From Shewanella sediminis HAW-EB3 (GTDB lineage: Bacteria; Pseudomonadota; Gammaproteobacteria; Enterobacterales; Shewanellaceae): a stretch of DNA of 64,000 bases. Below are positions 17,956-28,863 of the stretch, piece by piece. The position numbers and the translations under genes were made by a program. Positions within the stretch are counted from its first letter, which is position 1, and the number at the start of each line of letters is the position of its first letter. The DNA lies in the NCBI RefSeq assembly GCF_000018025.1, contig NC_009831.1, positions 3,472,001 to 3,536,000 of the forward strand. The letters run 5' to 3'. Below the pieces are notes generated by a model. It saw only the letters and a program-made list of their open reading frames with translations, did not search any database and was not told the DNA's origin.

Positions 17956-18495
17956 TTATTCTTTTAAGAGCTCAGGCTCAACGAGTACACTTCCGATGTC
18001 ATTAGAGACCCAGATCTGCCCTTCGCTGATATTATATTGAAGCGTCATACTTCGACTGACTAATTCTCCCATCTCTTTGACGGAATCCTCAGGAATATTC
18101 CACACTTTCAGGTTTTTATAACGCTCAAATGTTTGTTCGTTCTGTTTCCACCAAATAGGTACACTGCGACCGCCATAGGCAAAGAGCTGTACCTGCTTTG
18201 AACGACCACTCGCCTTTCTAAGCCACTTCTCATCACTTTGACCGAACTCAATCCAAAGCTCTATATCACCGATAAGTGATTTTTCCCAAAGCTCCGGCTC
18301 ATCTTCGACACAAAGGCCCTTACTGAATTCAAGCGTGTCACTGGCATTCATTGCAAAGGCCAGCAGACGGAGCATCATACGAGAATCAGTTTCTGAGGGG
18401 TGCTGTGCAAGGGTTAGGTTGTGATCGTGATAATAACCACGATCCATATCTGCGATTTGAAGGTGAACTTTATAAACTGTTGCTTTAGGTGCCAT
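17956..18495 (-). CDS. yaeQ: YaeQ family protein
   Basis: 179 residues matching the YaeQ family in length and motifs: MAPKATVYKVHLQIADMDR start, ETDSRMMLRLLAFA, LWIEFGQ and the W.K..EQ..R segment. The fold resembles the PD-(D/E)XK nuclease superfamily, but biological function is unsettled (historically linked to suppression of RfaH loss). Convergent with cstA. Confidence 0.93.
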   Translation of the reverse strand: MAPKATVYKVHLQIADMDRGYYHDHNLTLAQHPSETDSRMMLRLLAFAMNASDTLEFSKGLCVEDEPELWEKSLIGDIELWIEFGQSDEKWLRKASGRSKQVQLFAYGGRSVPIWWKQNEQTFERYKNLKVWNIPEDSVKEMGELVSRSMTLQYNISEGQIWVSNDIGSVLVEPELLKE

Positions 18496-18598
18496 CGTAT
18501 TAACATCATTAATCTAGATTGGCACTAGTGTACCCTATTTGCTCATGCGTGAAGCTAAAGGTTATAAAATTAAAGGGTTGAAAGCTGGGCTTTGATGA

Positions 18599-19510
18599 TT
18601 AGAGCGACCCCGCTTTAAGATGTTTTGCCATAGGGAAATGTGCCTTCAACTGAGCCAGTTTTTGAGTGTCTGTCACTATCAGGCATCGCTTTCCCTGATC
18701 AAACAAGCTGCTAAGTTCACTCAGAGGTGGCAACGGAGCACGACTCGCATCCCTCCTCACTAACTCATTCAGCTCGAAAGGTAGCGTTTCGATACTAAAG
18801 ATATGATCTAATCGTTGCAGTAAAGGCATAGCCGCAATAGGTAGCATTGAAACCGGAGTCTCATCATCTAATAGCAGAATTTCGCCACCCGTTGAGATAT
18901 TTTGGAATGCGTTGTCGTAATGAATGGAGGTCTGAGCATCAAACTTGTCGCCATTGGTTTTGAAAAAGTGCTCCCAGAACAACTTTCTCTGTTTAAATAC
19001 GGGTAACTTCTGCTGTACCTCTAGTCTTCTATCTGCCACAAAATCAAACAGTTCAGTCAATGAACCTGGTAGCCAGGACTCCAATCGGGATCTTAGCTCA
19101 CGAGCAAAAACCGGAGCTGCACCGGCTGTACTGATCGCGATTTGTAAACGCCCGCGATCAACAATAGAGGGGGTGATAAAGCGACATAACTTTGGACTAT
19201 CGACGACATTGACCCATATCCCTCGATTTTTTGCCACATTAGCCAATGTGGTATTCAAGACTTGGTCCGCCGTCGCGAGGTAGACCAGATCGACACCCTG
19301 AATATCATCATCTTTAGCAGAACGCTGGAAGAGTGAAATCCGCCCCTTGTCGGCATAGGCTTGAACTTCGGCTGAGATCTCAGAGGCGATAACACAGATA
19401 TCGGCCTCGGTTCTGGCCAAGAGATCTAACTTACGGCTCGCGACCTCACCGGCACCTATCAGTAACACTTTTAACTGGGAGGTATCGACAAACAATGGAA
19501 AATACTGCAT
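18599..19510 (-). CDS. Precorrin-2 dehydrogenase / sirohydrochlorin ferrochelatase-like protein
   Basis: 303 residues from ATG 19510 (TTG at 19513 is possible; AGGAG upstream). The N-terminal half is a NAD-binding Rossmann domain of the CysG-N/Met8 type: MQYFPLFVD, VLLIGAGEVASRKLDLL, and LATAD carrying the likely catalytic Asp, then FITPSIVDRGRLQIAISTAGAAP. It oxidises precorrin-2 to sirohydrochlorin and inserts iron to make siroheme for sulfite and nitrite reductases. The SAM methyltransferase half of full CysG is absent, so uroporphyrinogen methylation must come from another gene. The C-terminal 100 residues are less conserved. Confidence 0.88.
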   Translation of the reverse strand: MQYFPLFVDTSQLKVLLIGAGEVASRKLDLLARTEADICVIASEISAEVQAYADKGRISLFQRSAKDDDIQGVDLVYLATADQVLNTTLANVAKNRGIWVNVVDSPKLCRFITPSIVDRGRLQIAISTAGAAPVFARELRSRLESWLPGSLTELFDFVADRRLEVQQKLPVFKQRKLFWEHFFKTNGDKFDAQTSIHYDNAFQNISTGGEILLLDDETPVSMLPIAAMPLLQRLDHIFSIETLPFELNELVRRDASRAPLPPLSELSSLFDQGKRCLIVTDTQKLAQLKAHFPMAKHLKAGSL

Positions 19511-19587
19511 CAAACGTTAGCTCCTGAAAACCTTGGGTCCTAAAAATCTTGCCACCTGAAAACCTTGCTCCTTATTAACTTAAGCGC

Positions 19588-19947
19588 TTAATCTTGAACC
19601 AAGGGCAGCTGTCTCTGTACCCAAGCTTTATAACCGCCGGCTAAAGACGCAACACGAGTATACCCCATCAGTTGAAGGTTCATCGCGGCAAGCGCGGAGC
19701 GATAGCCGCCACCACAGTAGAGGAGTAATGCCGTCGATTTATCCGGGTAACGAACTTCGATGTCTCGCTCTATGATCCCACGACCAAGATGAGCCGCTGC
19801 AGGCAGGTGATCTTTCAACCATTCATGGTCCTCTCGAACATCGATAAGTTGCCAAACATCATCATTTTGATACTCCTCAACCGTCACCTCTGTGATCTGA
19901 GGTAAGATGCTCTCAACCAAAGCTAAAAATGCAGAATTATGTTGCAT
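19588..19947 (-). CDS. Single-domain rhodanese-like sulfurtransferase
   Basis: 119 residues, one rhodanese domain. The active-site cysteine is Cys78 in LLLYCGGGYRS, and IDVREDHEWLKDHLPAAAHL is the family's first conserved block. Likely cytoplasmic, moving sulfane sulfur; partner unknown. Lies between the siroheme gene and a zinc-ribbon protein on the same strand, perhaps a loose sulfur-linked group. Confidence 0.9.
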   Translation of the reverse strand: MQHNSAFLALVESILPQITEVTVEEYQNDDVWQLIDVREDHEWLKDHLPAAAHLGRGIIERDIEVRYPDKSTALLLYCGGGYRSALAAMNLQLMGYTRVASLAGGYKAWVQRQLPLVQD

Positions 19948-20016
19948 GTTACAGTCTCCCGGAAAGGCGATAGATAGGTAAGTTTAGATTAATTATATCT
20001 AACTATAAGAACGGGG

Positions 20017-20334
20017 TTAATTGTGCTGGACACATCTCTCCGCACTGCAATGCCAACACAGCTCAAAACTGTCTTCGTTCATTTCATGACATTTTACACA
20101 TTGCCATTGCGGACCATCGGTATTAAGTGACTCAAGTTGAGTCTTAGCCAGCTCATATTGTGACTCACACACCCACAACTCTACATTTTGTAGGTCGACG
20201 GGTAACTCCCCGATCCCACCTAGCAGGGCTTCACCTCTGAGTTCAACCTCTACTCCACAACTCTCTAAAAGCCCTTTCCAGGTATGAGCTTGAAGTAGAT
20301 TTCCACCGGCGACTAAACGACGACGCTCTTCCAT
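20017..20334 (-). CDS. DUF2007-like protein with C-terminal zinc ribbon
   Basis: 105 residues from ATG at 20334 (GGGAG 7 bases upstream); a longer in-frame reading to 20412 is less likely. The N-terminal part (NLLQAHTWKGLLESCGVEVELRG, in parts, with GIGELP) resembles the DUF2007 putative signal-transducing domain. The tail CVKCHEMNEDSFELCWHCSAE has two CxxC pairs and should bind zinc. Function unknown. Confidence 0.75.
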   Translation of the reverse strand: MEERRRLVAGGNLLQAHTWKGLLESCGVEVELRGEALLGGIGELPVDLQNVELWVCESQYELAKTQLESLNTDGPQWQCVKCHEMNEDSFELCWHCSAERCVQHN

Positions 20335-20493
20335 TTTAATTCTCCCAACAACTATTGCTCTTCTGGCAAATTCTGGCGTTACCTCGACTAACTGCCAACA
20401 TCCTACTGCCAAACAGGCAAGCCTGTCGAGTGCTAATCATACCAATCTCACTAAATAACTGATCAGTTCATAGCCATTCAATTCAAGACATAA

Positions 20494-20517
20494 AAAAACC
20501 ACCCTAAGGTGGTTTTT
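20494..20517 (-). terminator. Terminator of the queA-secF operon
   Basis: AAAACCACC, loop CTAA, GGTGGTTTT just past the secF stop; the minus strand continues with a long T-run. Confidence 0.92.
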
Positions 20518-20536
20518 CAATTTAGCATTTAACAGC

Positions 20537-21484
20537 TTAAGGCATCAGCGCGTCTTGATCTGCGCCCTCTTTTTCAATTTCAACAGGCATCATATGCTCA
20601 CGGTTAATTCCAAGCTTAACAGCAAGGAAACTCGCGACATAGATAGATGAGAAAGTACCGACAAATATTCCCATCAGCAATGCTGTCGCAAAGCCATGGA
20701 TCATAGTGCCGCCCTTAAGGAATAACGCTACTACTACAACTAATGTTGTGCCCGTAGTGATAATAGTACGACTCATAGTTTGAGTAATTGAAGTGTTAAC
20801 AATCTCTTCAGGCTCGCCTTTACGTATCTTAAGGAAGTTTTCACGAATTCGGTCGAACACTACGATAGTATCGTTAAGTGAGTAACCCACAACCGTCAAG
20901 ACACCCGCAAGTACCGTAAGGTCAAAGTCGAGCTGCAATAGCGAAAATACACCCAGAGTAATGATAACGTCATGCGCAAGTGCAGCGACAGAACCTAAGG
21001 CTAAACGCCACTCAAATCGGAATGACACATAGATCAAGATACAGATAAGAGCGACTAAAACAGCTAAGCCCCCTTGTTCTGCCAGCTCTTTACCTATCTG
21101 AGGACCAACGACTTCTACACGTTTTTGAACCACTTGTGGATCAAATTTAAGTGCAGCATCCATAACCTGGCTAACTTGAGTATCGGTCGCTACGCCTTCC
21201 TTAACAGGGAGACGAACAAGTACATCACGGCTTGAACCGAAGTTCTGTACCACTGCACCGTCGGTCTCAACACTGCTCAGTTCAGCACGTAGTGCTTCTA
21301 AATCTGAAGGTGAAGAAAACTCAAGCTCAACGACTGTACCACCGGTAAAATCCAATCCCCAGTTAATCCCATTGGTCGCTAACGATGTTAGTGAACCAAG
21401 TACCAGTACCAAAGAGAGGATACTGATAGGAACCGCATGGCGAAGGAAGTTGATCGTGCCTTTTATTGATAAAATCTGAAACAT
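20537..21484 (-). CDS. secF: Protein translocase subunit SecF
   Basis: 315 residues, six predicted membrane segments. With SecD it uses the proton gradient to pull exported proteins to completion through SecYEG. The family motifs GLDFTGGTVVELEF and VGYSLNDTIVVFDRIRE are clear. Start taken at ATG 21484, two codons into an alternative TTG start at 21490. It follows secD by 12 bases. Confidence 0.96.
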   Translation of the reverse strand: MFQILSIKGTINFLRHAVPISILSLVLVLGSLTSLATNGINWGLDFTGGTVVELEFSSPSDLEALRAELSSVETDGAVVQNFGSSRDVLVRLPVKEGVATDTQVSQVMDAALKFDPQVVQKRVEVVGPQIGKELAEQGGLAVLVALICILIYVSFRFEWRLALGSVAALAHDVIITLGVFSLLQLDFDLTVLAGVLTVVGYSLNDTIVVFDRIRENFLKIRKGEPEEIVNTSITQTMSRTIITTGTTLVVVVALFLKGGTMIHGFATALLMGIFVGTFSSIYVASFLAVKLGINREHMMPVEIEKEGADQDALMP

Positions 21485-21496
21485 AATCAACGACCC

Positions 21497-23347
21497 TTAT
21501 ATAGACAGTTTCTTCACGCGTTTACCACCCCACATAGCGTTAACTATTGAGCGAGTACCCACGATTGCAGTAAACATAGAGGTTGCGATACCGATCATAA
21601 GCGTTACTGCAAACCCTTTAACAGCACCCGTACCTACAGCAAACAGGATAAGTGCAGTCATAAATGTAGTGATGTTCGCATCGGCAATAGTTGAAAATGC
21701 GTTACCGTAACCTTCATGAATCGCTTGCTGTACGCTGCGGCCGTTGCGTAACTCTTCACGAATACGCTCGTAAATAAGCACGTTACCATCAACCGCCATA
21801 CCGACAGTCAGTACCATGCCCGCAATACCTGGAAGCGTAAGTACGGCACCTGGGATCATCGACATAACACCAACAACCATCACAAGGTTCGCCGTCAACG
21901 CTAAGTTGGCAATTAGGCCGAAACCACGGTAATAAACCAGCATAAAAATAAGTACAACAGCCATACCCCAGATCATCGCTTGAACACCATTTTGGATGTT
22001 TTCAGCACCAAGGCTTGGACCAATGGTACGCTCTTCTACGATAGTCACAGGTGCAATCAAGGCACCCGCACGAAGTAGAAGGGCTAAGTTTTGCGCTTCT
22101 GAGTGCTCAAGGCCAGTGATCACGAAGTTACGACCAAGACGGGCTTGAATCGTTGCAACCGAGATAACTTCCTCGATCTTTTGCATCTTCACACTACCAT
22201 CAGGATTCTTATCACCGTTGTCTTTATACTCGATGAACAAGGTTGCCATCGGCTTACCGATGTTATCCTTAGTTACATTCGAGAAGATAGACCCACCTTT
22301 TGAATCAAGGTTAATGCTCACCTGTGGACGACTGTATTCATCGAAGCTCGGTTGAGCACCTTGAATATGATCACCGGTCAACATTACAGCCTTATGCAGT
22401 ACAACTTGTCCGCCCTGACGGCGATTGTATACTTGAGAACTTGGCGAGACTCTACCACTTGCAGCGGCAGCCGCGTCGGCTTTTTCATCCACCATGTGGA
22501 ATTCAATAGAGGCCGTTGCGCCTAAGATATCTTTTGCACGTGCCGTATCCTGAACACCAGGAAGCTCGACGATAATACGCTCTGCACCTTGACGCTGTAC
22601 AACAGGTTCTGCCACACCCAGCTCGTTCACACGATTACGGATCGTTGTGATGTTCTGCTGTAGTGCTTCCTCTTTGATCTGCTTAAGATAAGCTTCGCTC
22701 AAGTTAGCCATTAAGAAATAGCTGTCGCCCGAAGAGATATCGGTAAACACCATATCGTTGCCACGAGTCTTGAGGAAACGTTCAGCCTTCGCTAGATTCT
22801 CAGCATCACGGAACTTAATCTCAATGCCTTTAGCACTGTTACGAATACCGGCATAACGAATTTTCTCGCCACGAAGATCGGTTCTGAAGTCAGAAATTTT
22901 AGCTTCTGTCATCTTACGAACGGCTTCACCCATATCCACTTCCATCAGGAAGTGCACACCACCACGAAGATCGAGACCCAGTTTCATTGGGCTTCCACCC
23001 AATGACTCAAGCCAGTCAGGTGTCGCCGGAGCTAAGTTTAAGGCGACGATGTATTTATCACCTAGTGACTCTGCAATCGCTTCTTTAGCTAACAGTTGCT
23101 GATCGCCATTAGCCACACGAACCAATAGTTGACCATTTTCAAGCTCTGAACGCTTTACTGTAATGTTCTTACTTGCAAGAACATCATTTACGGTCGACTG
23201 TGTCGTTGCCGTAACCTCTGCACCACGAGAAGCCACTACCTGAACCGCATAGTCTTCCCCGAAGAGGTTTGGAATTGCATAGAAAGAACCAACGGCGATA
23301 ATGATTATCACCATCAGGTTTTTCCACATTGGATATTTATTTAACAC
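21497..23347 (-). CDS. secD: Protein translocase subunit SecD
   Basis: 616 residues beginning with GTG at 23347 (MLNKYPMWK), ending [10 protein letters not shown] as in E. coli SecD. An ATG five bases upstream is out of frame and hits a stop within four codons. One N-terminal membrane segment, a large periplasmic P1 domain ([16 protein letters not shown]), and five C-terminal segments with [16 protein letters not shown], which carries the proton-relay Asp. Partner of SecF and YajC. Confidence 0.97.
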   Translation of the reverse strand: MLNKYPMWKNLMVIIIIAVGSFYAIPNLFGEDYAVQVVASRGAEVTATTQSTVNDVLASKNITVKRSELENGQLLVRVANGDQQLLAKEAIAESLGDKYIVALNLAPATPDWLESLGGSPMKLGLDLRGGVHFLMEVDMGEAVRKMTEAKISDFRTDLRGEKIRYAGIRNSAKGIEIKFRDAENLAKAERFLKTRGNDMVFTDISSGDSYFLMANLSEAYLKQIKEEALQQNITTIRNRVNELGVAEPVVQRQGAERIIVELPGVQDTARAKDILGATASIEFHMVDEKADAAAAASGRVSPSSQVYNRRQGGQVVLHKAVMLTGDHIQGAQPSFDEYSRPQVSINLDSKGGSIFSNVTKDNIGKPMATLFIEYKDNGDKNPDGSVKMQKIEEVISVATIQARLGRNFVITGLEHSEAQNLALLLRAGALIAPVTIVEERTIGPSLGAENIQNGVQAMIWGMAVVLIFMLVYYRGFGLIANLALTANLVMVVGVMSMIPGAVLTLPGIAGMVLTVGMAVDGNVLIYERIREELRNGRSVQQAIHEGYGNAFSTIADANITTFMTALILFAVGTGAVKGFAVTLMIGIATSMFTAIVGTRSIVNAMWGGKRVKKLSI

Positions 23348-23364
23348 ACCATCGCCCTCTTGGC

Positions 23365-23697
23365 TTAAAGTGACTTAATAGAGCCTTTAGGCAATACAGC
23401 TGAAATGTAATCCTTTTTAATCGTGATTTCAGTTGTTTCACTGATCGTCAGTAACACATAGTCATTTTCGTCACTGATTTTTGCAATTTTTCCTAAAATA
23501 CCACCACTGGTGAGTACTTCATCACCTTTACCTAATGAGCCCATTAGGTTTTTGTGCTCTTTAACACGCTTTGATTGTGGACGGAAAATCATGAAATAGA
23601 ATATCAAGCCAAATATAACTAGCATGAAAATCAGTTCCATGGTGCCACCGGCGCCAGTTACAGGAGCATCAGCAGCATAAGCATTTGAAATCAACAT
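23365..23697 (-). CDS. yajC: Sec translocon accessory protein YajC
   Basis: 110 residues: a single membrane helix (about 20-42, [17 protein letters not shown]) followed by [15 protein letters not shown] and a cytoplasmic YajC domain ([14 protein letters not shown]). Binds SecDF. In the conserved order tgt-yajC-secD-secF. Confidence 0.95.
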   Translation of the reverse strand: MLISNAYAADAPVTGAGGTMELIFMLVIFGLIFYFMIFRPQSKRVKEHKNLMGSLGKGDEVLTSGGILGKIAKISDENDYVLLTISETTEITIKKDYISAVLPKGSIKSL

Positions 23698-23726
23698 AGT
23701 GTTCTCTTCTTATTTTCAGTTAAAAA

Positions 23727-24962
<1,236 letters not shown>

Positions 24963-24980
24963 TTATCAAAAAATAGAAGT

Positions 24981-25012
24981 TAAAAAAAACCCACCTCTTT
25001 AATGGGTGGGTA
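24981..25012 (-). terminator. Terminator after queA
   Basis: ACCCACC/GGTGGGT stem with a nine-base loop; eight T residues follow on the minus strand. It may partly separate queA from tgt-yajC-secDF. Confidence 0.85.
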
Positions 25013-25032
25013 TTTTAAACCAAATTTGGCCG

Positions 25033-26070
25033 TTAGTTCGCTTTTTTAGTCACAAACATGGCATCACCATAGCTAAAGAAGCGGTATTTTTGAGCAATCG
25101 CGTGTTGATAGGCGTTTTTTACCTCATCGAAACCGGCAAATGCGCTGAGTAGCATAATTAATGTCGATTCAGGAAGGTGAAAATTGGTCACCATAGCGTC
25201 GACAACTTTGAACTCATATCCCGGGTAGATAAAGATATCGGTATCGCTGCAAAACTCTTTGAGCTCACCTTCACTCGCTTTCGCTGCACTCTCTAAAGAA
25301 CGTACCGAGGTTGTACCAACGGCAATAACACGTTTGCCATTCGCTTTAGTTTGCGCAACTTTAGCGACGACCTCTTGTGAAACTTCGGCCCATTCAGAAT
25401 GCATCTTGTGTTCAAGTATGTTATCAACTTTTACAGGTTGAAATGTTCCCGCTCCAACATGCAAAGTCACAAACGCGGTATCCACACCTTTATCGCTCAA
25501 CGCCTTCAACAGAGCGTCATCGAAATGCAAACCCGCCGTTGGCGCCGCTACTGCACCCGGATTTTGATTGTAAACTGTCTGATAACGCTCTTTGTCGGCA
25601 TCTTCATCGGGTCTGTCGATATAAGGAGGCAGCGGCATATGCCCCACCTCTTCGAGTACTTCAAGAATAGTCTTGTCCGATTGAAGTTCAAGCTCGAATA
25701 ATGCATCGTGACGACCGAGCATTTTCATCTCATAGTCGCCATCTAAACAGATGATCGAATCAGCTTTAGGGGACTTAGAACATCTTACATGAGCCAAAAT
25801 TCGCTTGTCATCAAGCATGCGCTCAACAAGGATTTCCAGCTTGCCACCCGTTATTTTCTGGCCGAAGAGACGCGCAGGTATCACCCGAGTGTTATTAAAC
25901 ACCATAAGATCTCCAGGATTAACCATGTTCAAAATATCGGTGAACTGATTATCGGCAAGCTTGCCGGTATTACCCTCTAATGAAAGTAATCTCGAAGATG
26001 TCCGGTTTGCCATTGGATAACGGGCTATTAACTCGTCTGGGAGGTCAAATGAAAAATCAGTAACGCGCAT
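25033..26070 (-). CDS. queA: S-adenosylmethionine:tRNA ribosyltransferase-isomerase
   Basis: 345 residues. Transfers the ribosyl part of SAM to preQ1 in tRNA to give epoxyqueuosine. N-terminus [19 protein letters not shown] and the motifs [35 protein letters not shown] and [17 protein letters not shown] are characteristic. Upstream of tgt; a 53-codon open frame lies 71 bases before it on the same strand. Confidence 0.97.
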   Translation of the reverse strand: MRVTDFSFDLPDELIARYPMANRTSSRLLSLEGNTGKLADNQFTDILNMVNPGDLMVFNNTRVIPARLFGQKITGGKLEILVERMLDDKRILAHVRCSKSPKADSIICLDGDYEMKMLGRHDALFELELQSDKTILEVLEEVGHMPLPPYIDRPDEDADKERYQTVYNQNPGAVAAPTAGLHFDDALLKALSDKGVDTAFVTLHVGAGTFQPVKVDNILEHKMHSEWAEVSQEVVAKVAQTKANGKRVIAVGTTSVRSLESAAKASEGELKEFCSDTDIFIYPGYEFKVVDAMVTNFHLPESTLIMLLSAFAGFDEVKNAYQHAIAQKYRFFSYGDAMFVTKKAN

Positions 26071-26141
26071 GGTTAGTCTCTACTTAGCATGAATCGGGCG
26101 CTAGTCTATTTGCAGAGACCGAGAAGATCAAGGTGTATAAA

Positions 26142-26303
26142 CTAGTTCCCGATATTATCTTCTTCCATCGTCACACTATTCTCATCGATGTCAAAATCTT
26201 CCTTACGATAACTGTGTTGCTCATAAGGAATATCAATCCGTACACGTTTGCGTTGAGATCGTTCTTGTTTACCAAAAAATTTAGATAACCAGTTCCACAT
26301 CAT
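26142..26303 (-). CDS. Small 53-aa protein of unknown function
   Basis: A 53-codon frame with ATG at 26303 (second ATG at 26300), well-placed AAGGA upstream, and TAG at 26142. The sequence starts MMWNWLSKFFGK, then a basic block (RSQRKRVRIDIP) and an acidic tail (EDFDIDENSV, MEEDN). That amphipathic-then-charged layout, good ribosome site and codon use like neighbouring genes argue for a real gene. No family recognised. It lies on the queA strand, 71 bases upstream, and may belong to that operon. Confidence 0.6.
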   Translation of the reverse strand: MMWNWLSKFFGKQERSQRKRVRIDIPYEQHSYRKEDFDIDENSVTMEEDNIGN

Positions 26304-26463
26304 CCTTGATCCTTAAACCGATAATTGATGAGAATATATTGAGTGATGCACATCCTTAAGAAATAACCCCAATCTCAATTAAAGTGGGAGAAAGGCTTTC
26401 TTAGCATCGATGCACATGATAACGTGAAAATAGAGTTTTAACCAAGAAAATTAGCAAATCATC

Positions 26464-27057
26464 ATGAACTTTCTTGCACATCTACATCTTGCTGATAATA
26501 GTAAAACCAGCCTCGCCGCCAATTTAGCTGGCGACTTTGCTAAGGGAAGCATAGAGAGATTCCCCAAGCACCTCCAACAAGGTATCTGGCTACACCGACA
26601 GATAGACCAGCTTACAGATACCCATGAACTCACGAAAGAGTTAGAGTCAAAATTCCCTAAACAGCTCAAACGAGCCGCTCCCATACTGATCGATCTAGCT
26701 TTTGATCATGTGTTGGCTAAGTACTGGGATGAATACCATAATGTCAGTTTGAAAGACTTTGCCCTCAAAGCTTATGATGCCATCGACAATTGTGAAGGGT
26801 TGCCCGAACAGCTTCAGAGCCTTGCCCCCAGGATAAGAAGTGAGAACTGGCTGGTCGCCTATAAGAATCGAGACGGGTTAAACCAAACAATCGAGTCTGT
26901 GGCCAAACGGGTATCCAAACCTGAGATATTTGAAGGTGCTACCGCTGCGGTGAAAACCTTGGATACCGAAATTGAGATAGCCTTCAGAACCTTCTACCCT
27001 CAATTAATGGCATACAGCCGGATCTGGACACGAAACACACCAACAGAATACTTATAG
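26464..27057 (+). CDS. acpH: Acyl carrier protein phosphodiesterase
   Basis: 197 residues, the family length. Removes the 4'-phosphopantetheine arm from holo-ACP. The start MNFLAHLHLA, with its His residues, and NLAGDFAKG, GIWLHRQIDQLTD and LAFDHVLAKYW supply the metal-binding His/Asp set of this HD-like family. Single gene, followed by rluA. Confidence 0.93.
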   Translation: MNFLAHLHLADNSKTSLAANLAGDFAKGSIERFPKHLQQGIWLHRQIDQLTDTHELTKELESKFPKQLKRAAPILIDLAFDHVLAKYWDEYHNVSLKDFALKAYDAIDNCEGLPEQLQSLAPRIRSENWLVAYKNRDGLNQTIESVAKRVSKPEIFEGATAAVKTLDTEIEIAFRTFYPQLMAYSRIWTRNTPTEYL

Positions 27058-27150
27058 TGCTCGGCTCGTAGCAGTAAGCGAGAAAACTCCTCGCTTACTC
27101 GTTCTCAATATGATCACTTTTTGCTAGAATTCGCCGCAACAGGAGATTTC

Positions 27151-27807
27151 ATGCAGATATTTACTTATACCCCCCCTTCTATCCCTTGGTTAGATATTCG
27201 ATATAAAGACAGAGACATTATTGTCATTAATAAACCCTCTGGCTTACTCTCAAATCCAGGCCGGGCTGCAAATACCTTCGATTGTGCAATTAACCGTCTT
27301 CTTCAGCGTTACCCTGAGGCGATATTGGTTCACAGATTGGACTGTGCGACCTCTGGTATTATGGTTTTTGCACTAAACAAGAAAGCCGAGTCCAACATCA
27401 AAACGCAATTTCAAAACAGGATGAGCAAAAAGACCTATATAGCAGAGGTGCAGGGGCATATCGTAGATGAGGAAGGGGTTATCGAACTTGCCATGAAACC
27501 CGATACTGAACGGCCTCCACTACAAAAATTGGCAGAGGAAGGTAAACCTTCTAAGACCTATTTCAAGGTACTTGAACGTAGAAAAAACAGTACATTGGTA
27601 GAGTTAAAGCCGGTAACGGGACGGACGCACCAGTTACGCTTGCATATGCTGGCAATAGGTCACCCTATTTTAGGGGATGATTTTTACGGCGATGAAAAGG
27701 TGATCGCGGCATCGAAGAGGCTTTGCCTTCATGCCATGTCACTCAGCATTACTCACCCCTATTCGGGTAAAGCAATGACCTTTCATAGTGCTCACCCTTT
27801 CAGTTAA
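27151..27807 (+). CDS. rluA: 23S rRNA/tRNA pseudouridine synthase RluA
   Basis: 218 residues from ATG 27151 (AGGAGA 5 bases upstream). Makes pseudouridine 746 in 23S rRNA and 32 in some tRNAs. The catalytic Asp is in VHRLDCATSGIMVFA; INKPSGLLSNPGR, VTGRTHQLRLHM and GHPILGDDFY are further family motifs. No S4 domain, which fits RluA rather than RluC/D. Confidence 0.94.
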   Translation: MQIFTYTPPSIPWLDIRYKDRDIIVINKPSGLLSNPGRAANTFDCAINRLLQRYPEAILVHRLDCATSGIMVFALNKKAESNIKTQFQNRMSKKTYIAEVQGHIVDEEGVIELAMKPDTERPPLQKLAEEGKPSKTYFKVLERRKNSTLVELKPVTGRTHQLRLHMLAIGHPILGDDFYGDEKVIAASKRLCLHAMSLSITHPYSGKAMTFHSAHPFS

Positions 27808-27850
27808 TTGTCACAAACCTGCCATCATCTCACCACAGATGAGGGTTCAA

Positions 27851-27882
27851 ATAAGACCAGACAGTACCATTGCTGGTCTTAT
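27851..27882. terminator. Stem-loop between convergent rluA and the 27926 gene
   Basis: Perfect 10-bp stem ATAAGACCAG/CTGGTCTTAT with a 12-base loop. No clear T-run. Confidence 0.6.
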
Positions 27883-27925
27883 GGATATAACTGCTCTTAA
27901 AGGCAGCATCTAAAGTACAGTGAGT

Positions 27926-28327
27926 TTAAGCCGCTTTAGCGGTATAGAAGCACTCGCTAGAGTTGCAAAATCGTAGATGATTTTCTGCCGATAGCAGGAA
28001 GTACTCTCCGAAAATATTTCCGCCTTTATCTTCTAACTTCAGCCCATCCTCAGTTTGAGTACTCATCATCTCATCTAAACTGTGGCAACCATCGCTGTAC
28101 CAGGTCTCCAGAAAAATCTTTTGCCCCTGGCGGTAGAGTGTGATCTTATCTCCCACACAATGACGGTCATCTATCCACCGACCTACAACTTCTCGACTGA
28201 CCACATCCTTTTCCTGCCAACTTAAGCGTTGTCGCTTTTCAACTACTGACATTTTAATCACCTCGAGTAATTCTCTACTTTCAGTTTGACTACATTCATC
28301 TTGTATGACTTCAGCCATTGAATCCAT
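27926..28327 (-). CDS. Hypothetical protein
   Basis: 133 residues from ATG 28327; an upstream in-frame TTG (28333) sits 5 bases after GGAG and could be the true start. I do not recognise the family. The sequence is soluble, without signal or membrane segments. The middle (GRWIDDRHCVGDKITLYRQGQKIFLETWYSDG, in parts) looks like a small beta-rich domain. Four cysteines are scattered through it. Codon use resembles neighbours. Convergent with rluA. Confidence 0.65.
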   Translation of the reverse strand: MDSMAEVIQDECSQTESRELLEVIKMSVVEKRQRLSWQEKDVVSREVVGRWIDDRHCVGDKITLYRQGQKIFLETWYSDGCHSLDEMMSTQTEDGLKLEDKGGNIFGEYFLLSAENHLRFCNSSECFYTAKAA

Positions 28328-28584
28328 TTTCAATTCAACTCCATGGAAATTCGTTTTGTTAAATATTTGTGACAGTTACGAGCCGTGATGCTATCTATTA
28401 AGCAACAAATGACTAAATCGCATTTATGCCGATTTAGCTAAACAATTCATTAAAAAGTGTATCGCATGCATAAAATAAAAACGCGATCTAAATCACTTTA
28501 TATGCATTACTTTAGACAATATGAATTAATTTACCTAATTCATCCGATGAGTATAGGTCAATGAATATTTTCAGACCTGTTTTT

Positions 28585-28598
28585 ATACCAATCGGCAT
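28585..28598. repeat. ATACCRATYGGYAT palindrome copy
   Basis: ATACCAATCGGCAT, a relative of the palindromes at 17887 and 39338. Confidence 0.45.
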
Positions 28599-28825
28599 AA
28601 AGATAATGGCCAAAATCTTCATCTAAGTCGGATCTATCAGTCTGAAAAGAGTTTCAGCAATTTTTCACTGTTACTGATATAACTATGAGGAGGTGGGACA
28701 CAATATATGCTCCCCCTAAGTACCAATGTATAGGTCGACTCATGAGTCAATCTCTGAGGGTACTGGTTGAGAAAAGCAAAGGTAGGATGGTGTGATGCTG
28801 TCTTTAAAGCAGTGGAGCATAAGAG

Positions 28826-28853
28826 AGTTCCCGGAGCCAATACTCCGGGAACT
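28826..28853 (-). terminator. Stem-loop downstream of sstT
   Basis: AGTTCCCGGAG/CTCCGGGAACT, an 11-bp GC-rich stem with six-base loop, 11 bases past the sstT stop. No T-run, so termination efficiency is uncertain. Confidence 0.65.
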
Positions 28854-28863
28854 TCTATTAAGA

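Larger units (their letters stand above)
28328..28863. other. Gene-free stretch upstream of the 27926 gene and downstream of sstT
   Basis: About 530 AT-rich bases. Holds the leftward promoter region near 28340-28480, an ATACCAATCGGCAT palindrome relative at 28585-28598, and a strong hairpin at 28826-28853. The longest leftward frame (67 codons near 28640-28840) overlaps the hairpin and is not supported. Confidence 0.55.

Noticed and set aside
23350..23352. ATG five bases upstream of secD as its start
   Set aside because: Out of frame, reaching a stop within four codons; the GTG gives the family N-terminus.
28637..28840. 67-codon leftward frame after sstT
   Set aside because: Overlaps the post-sstT hairpin; no ribosome site or family resemblance.
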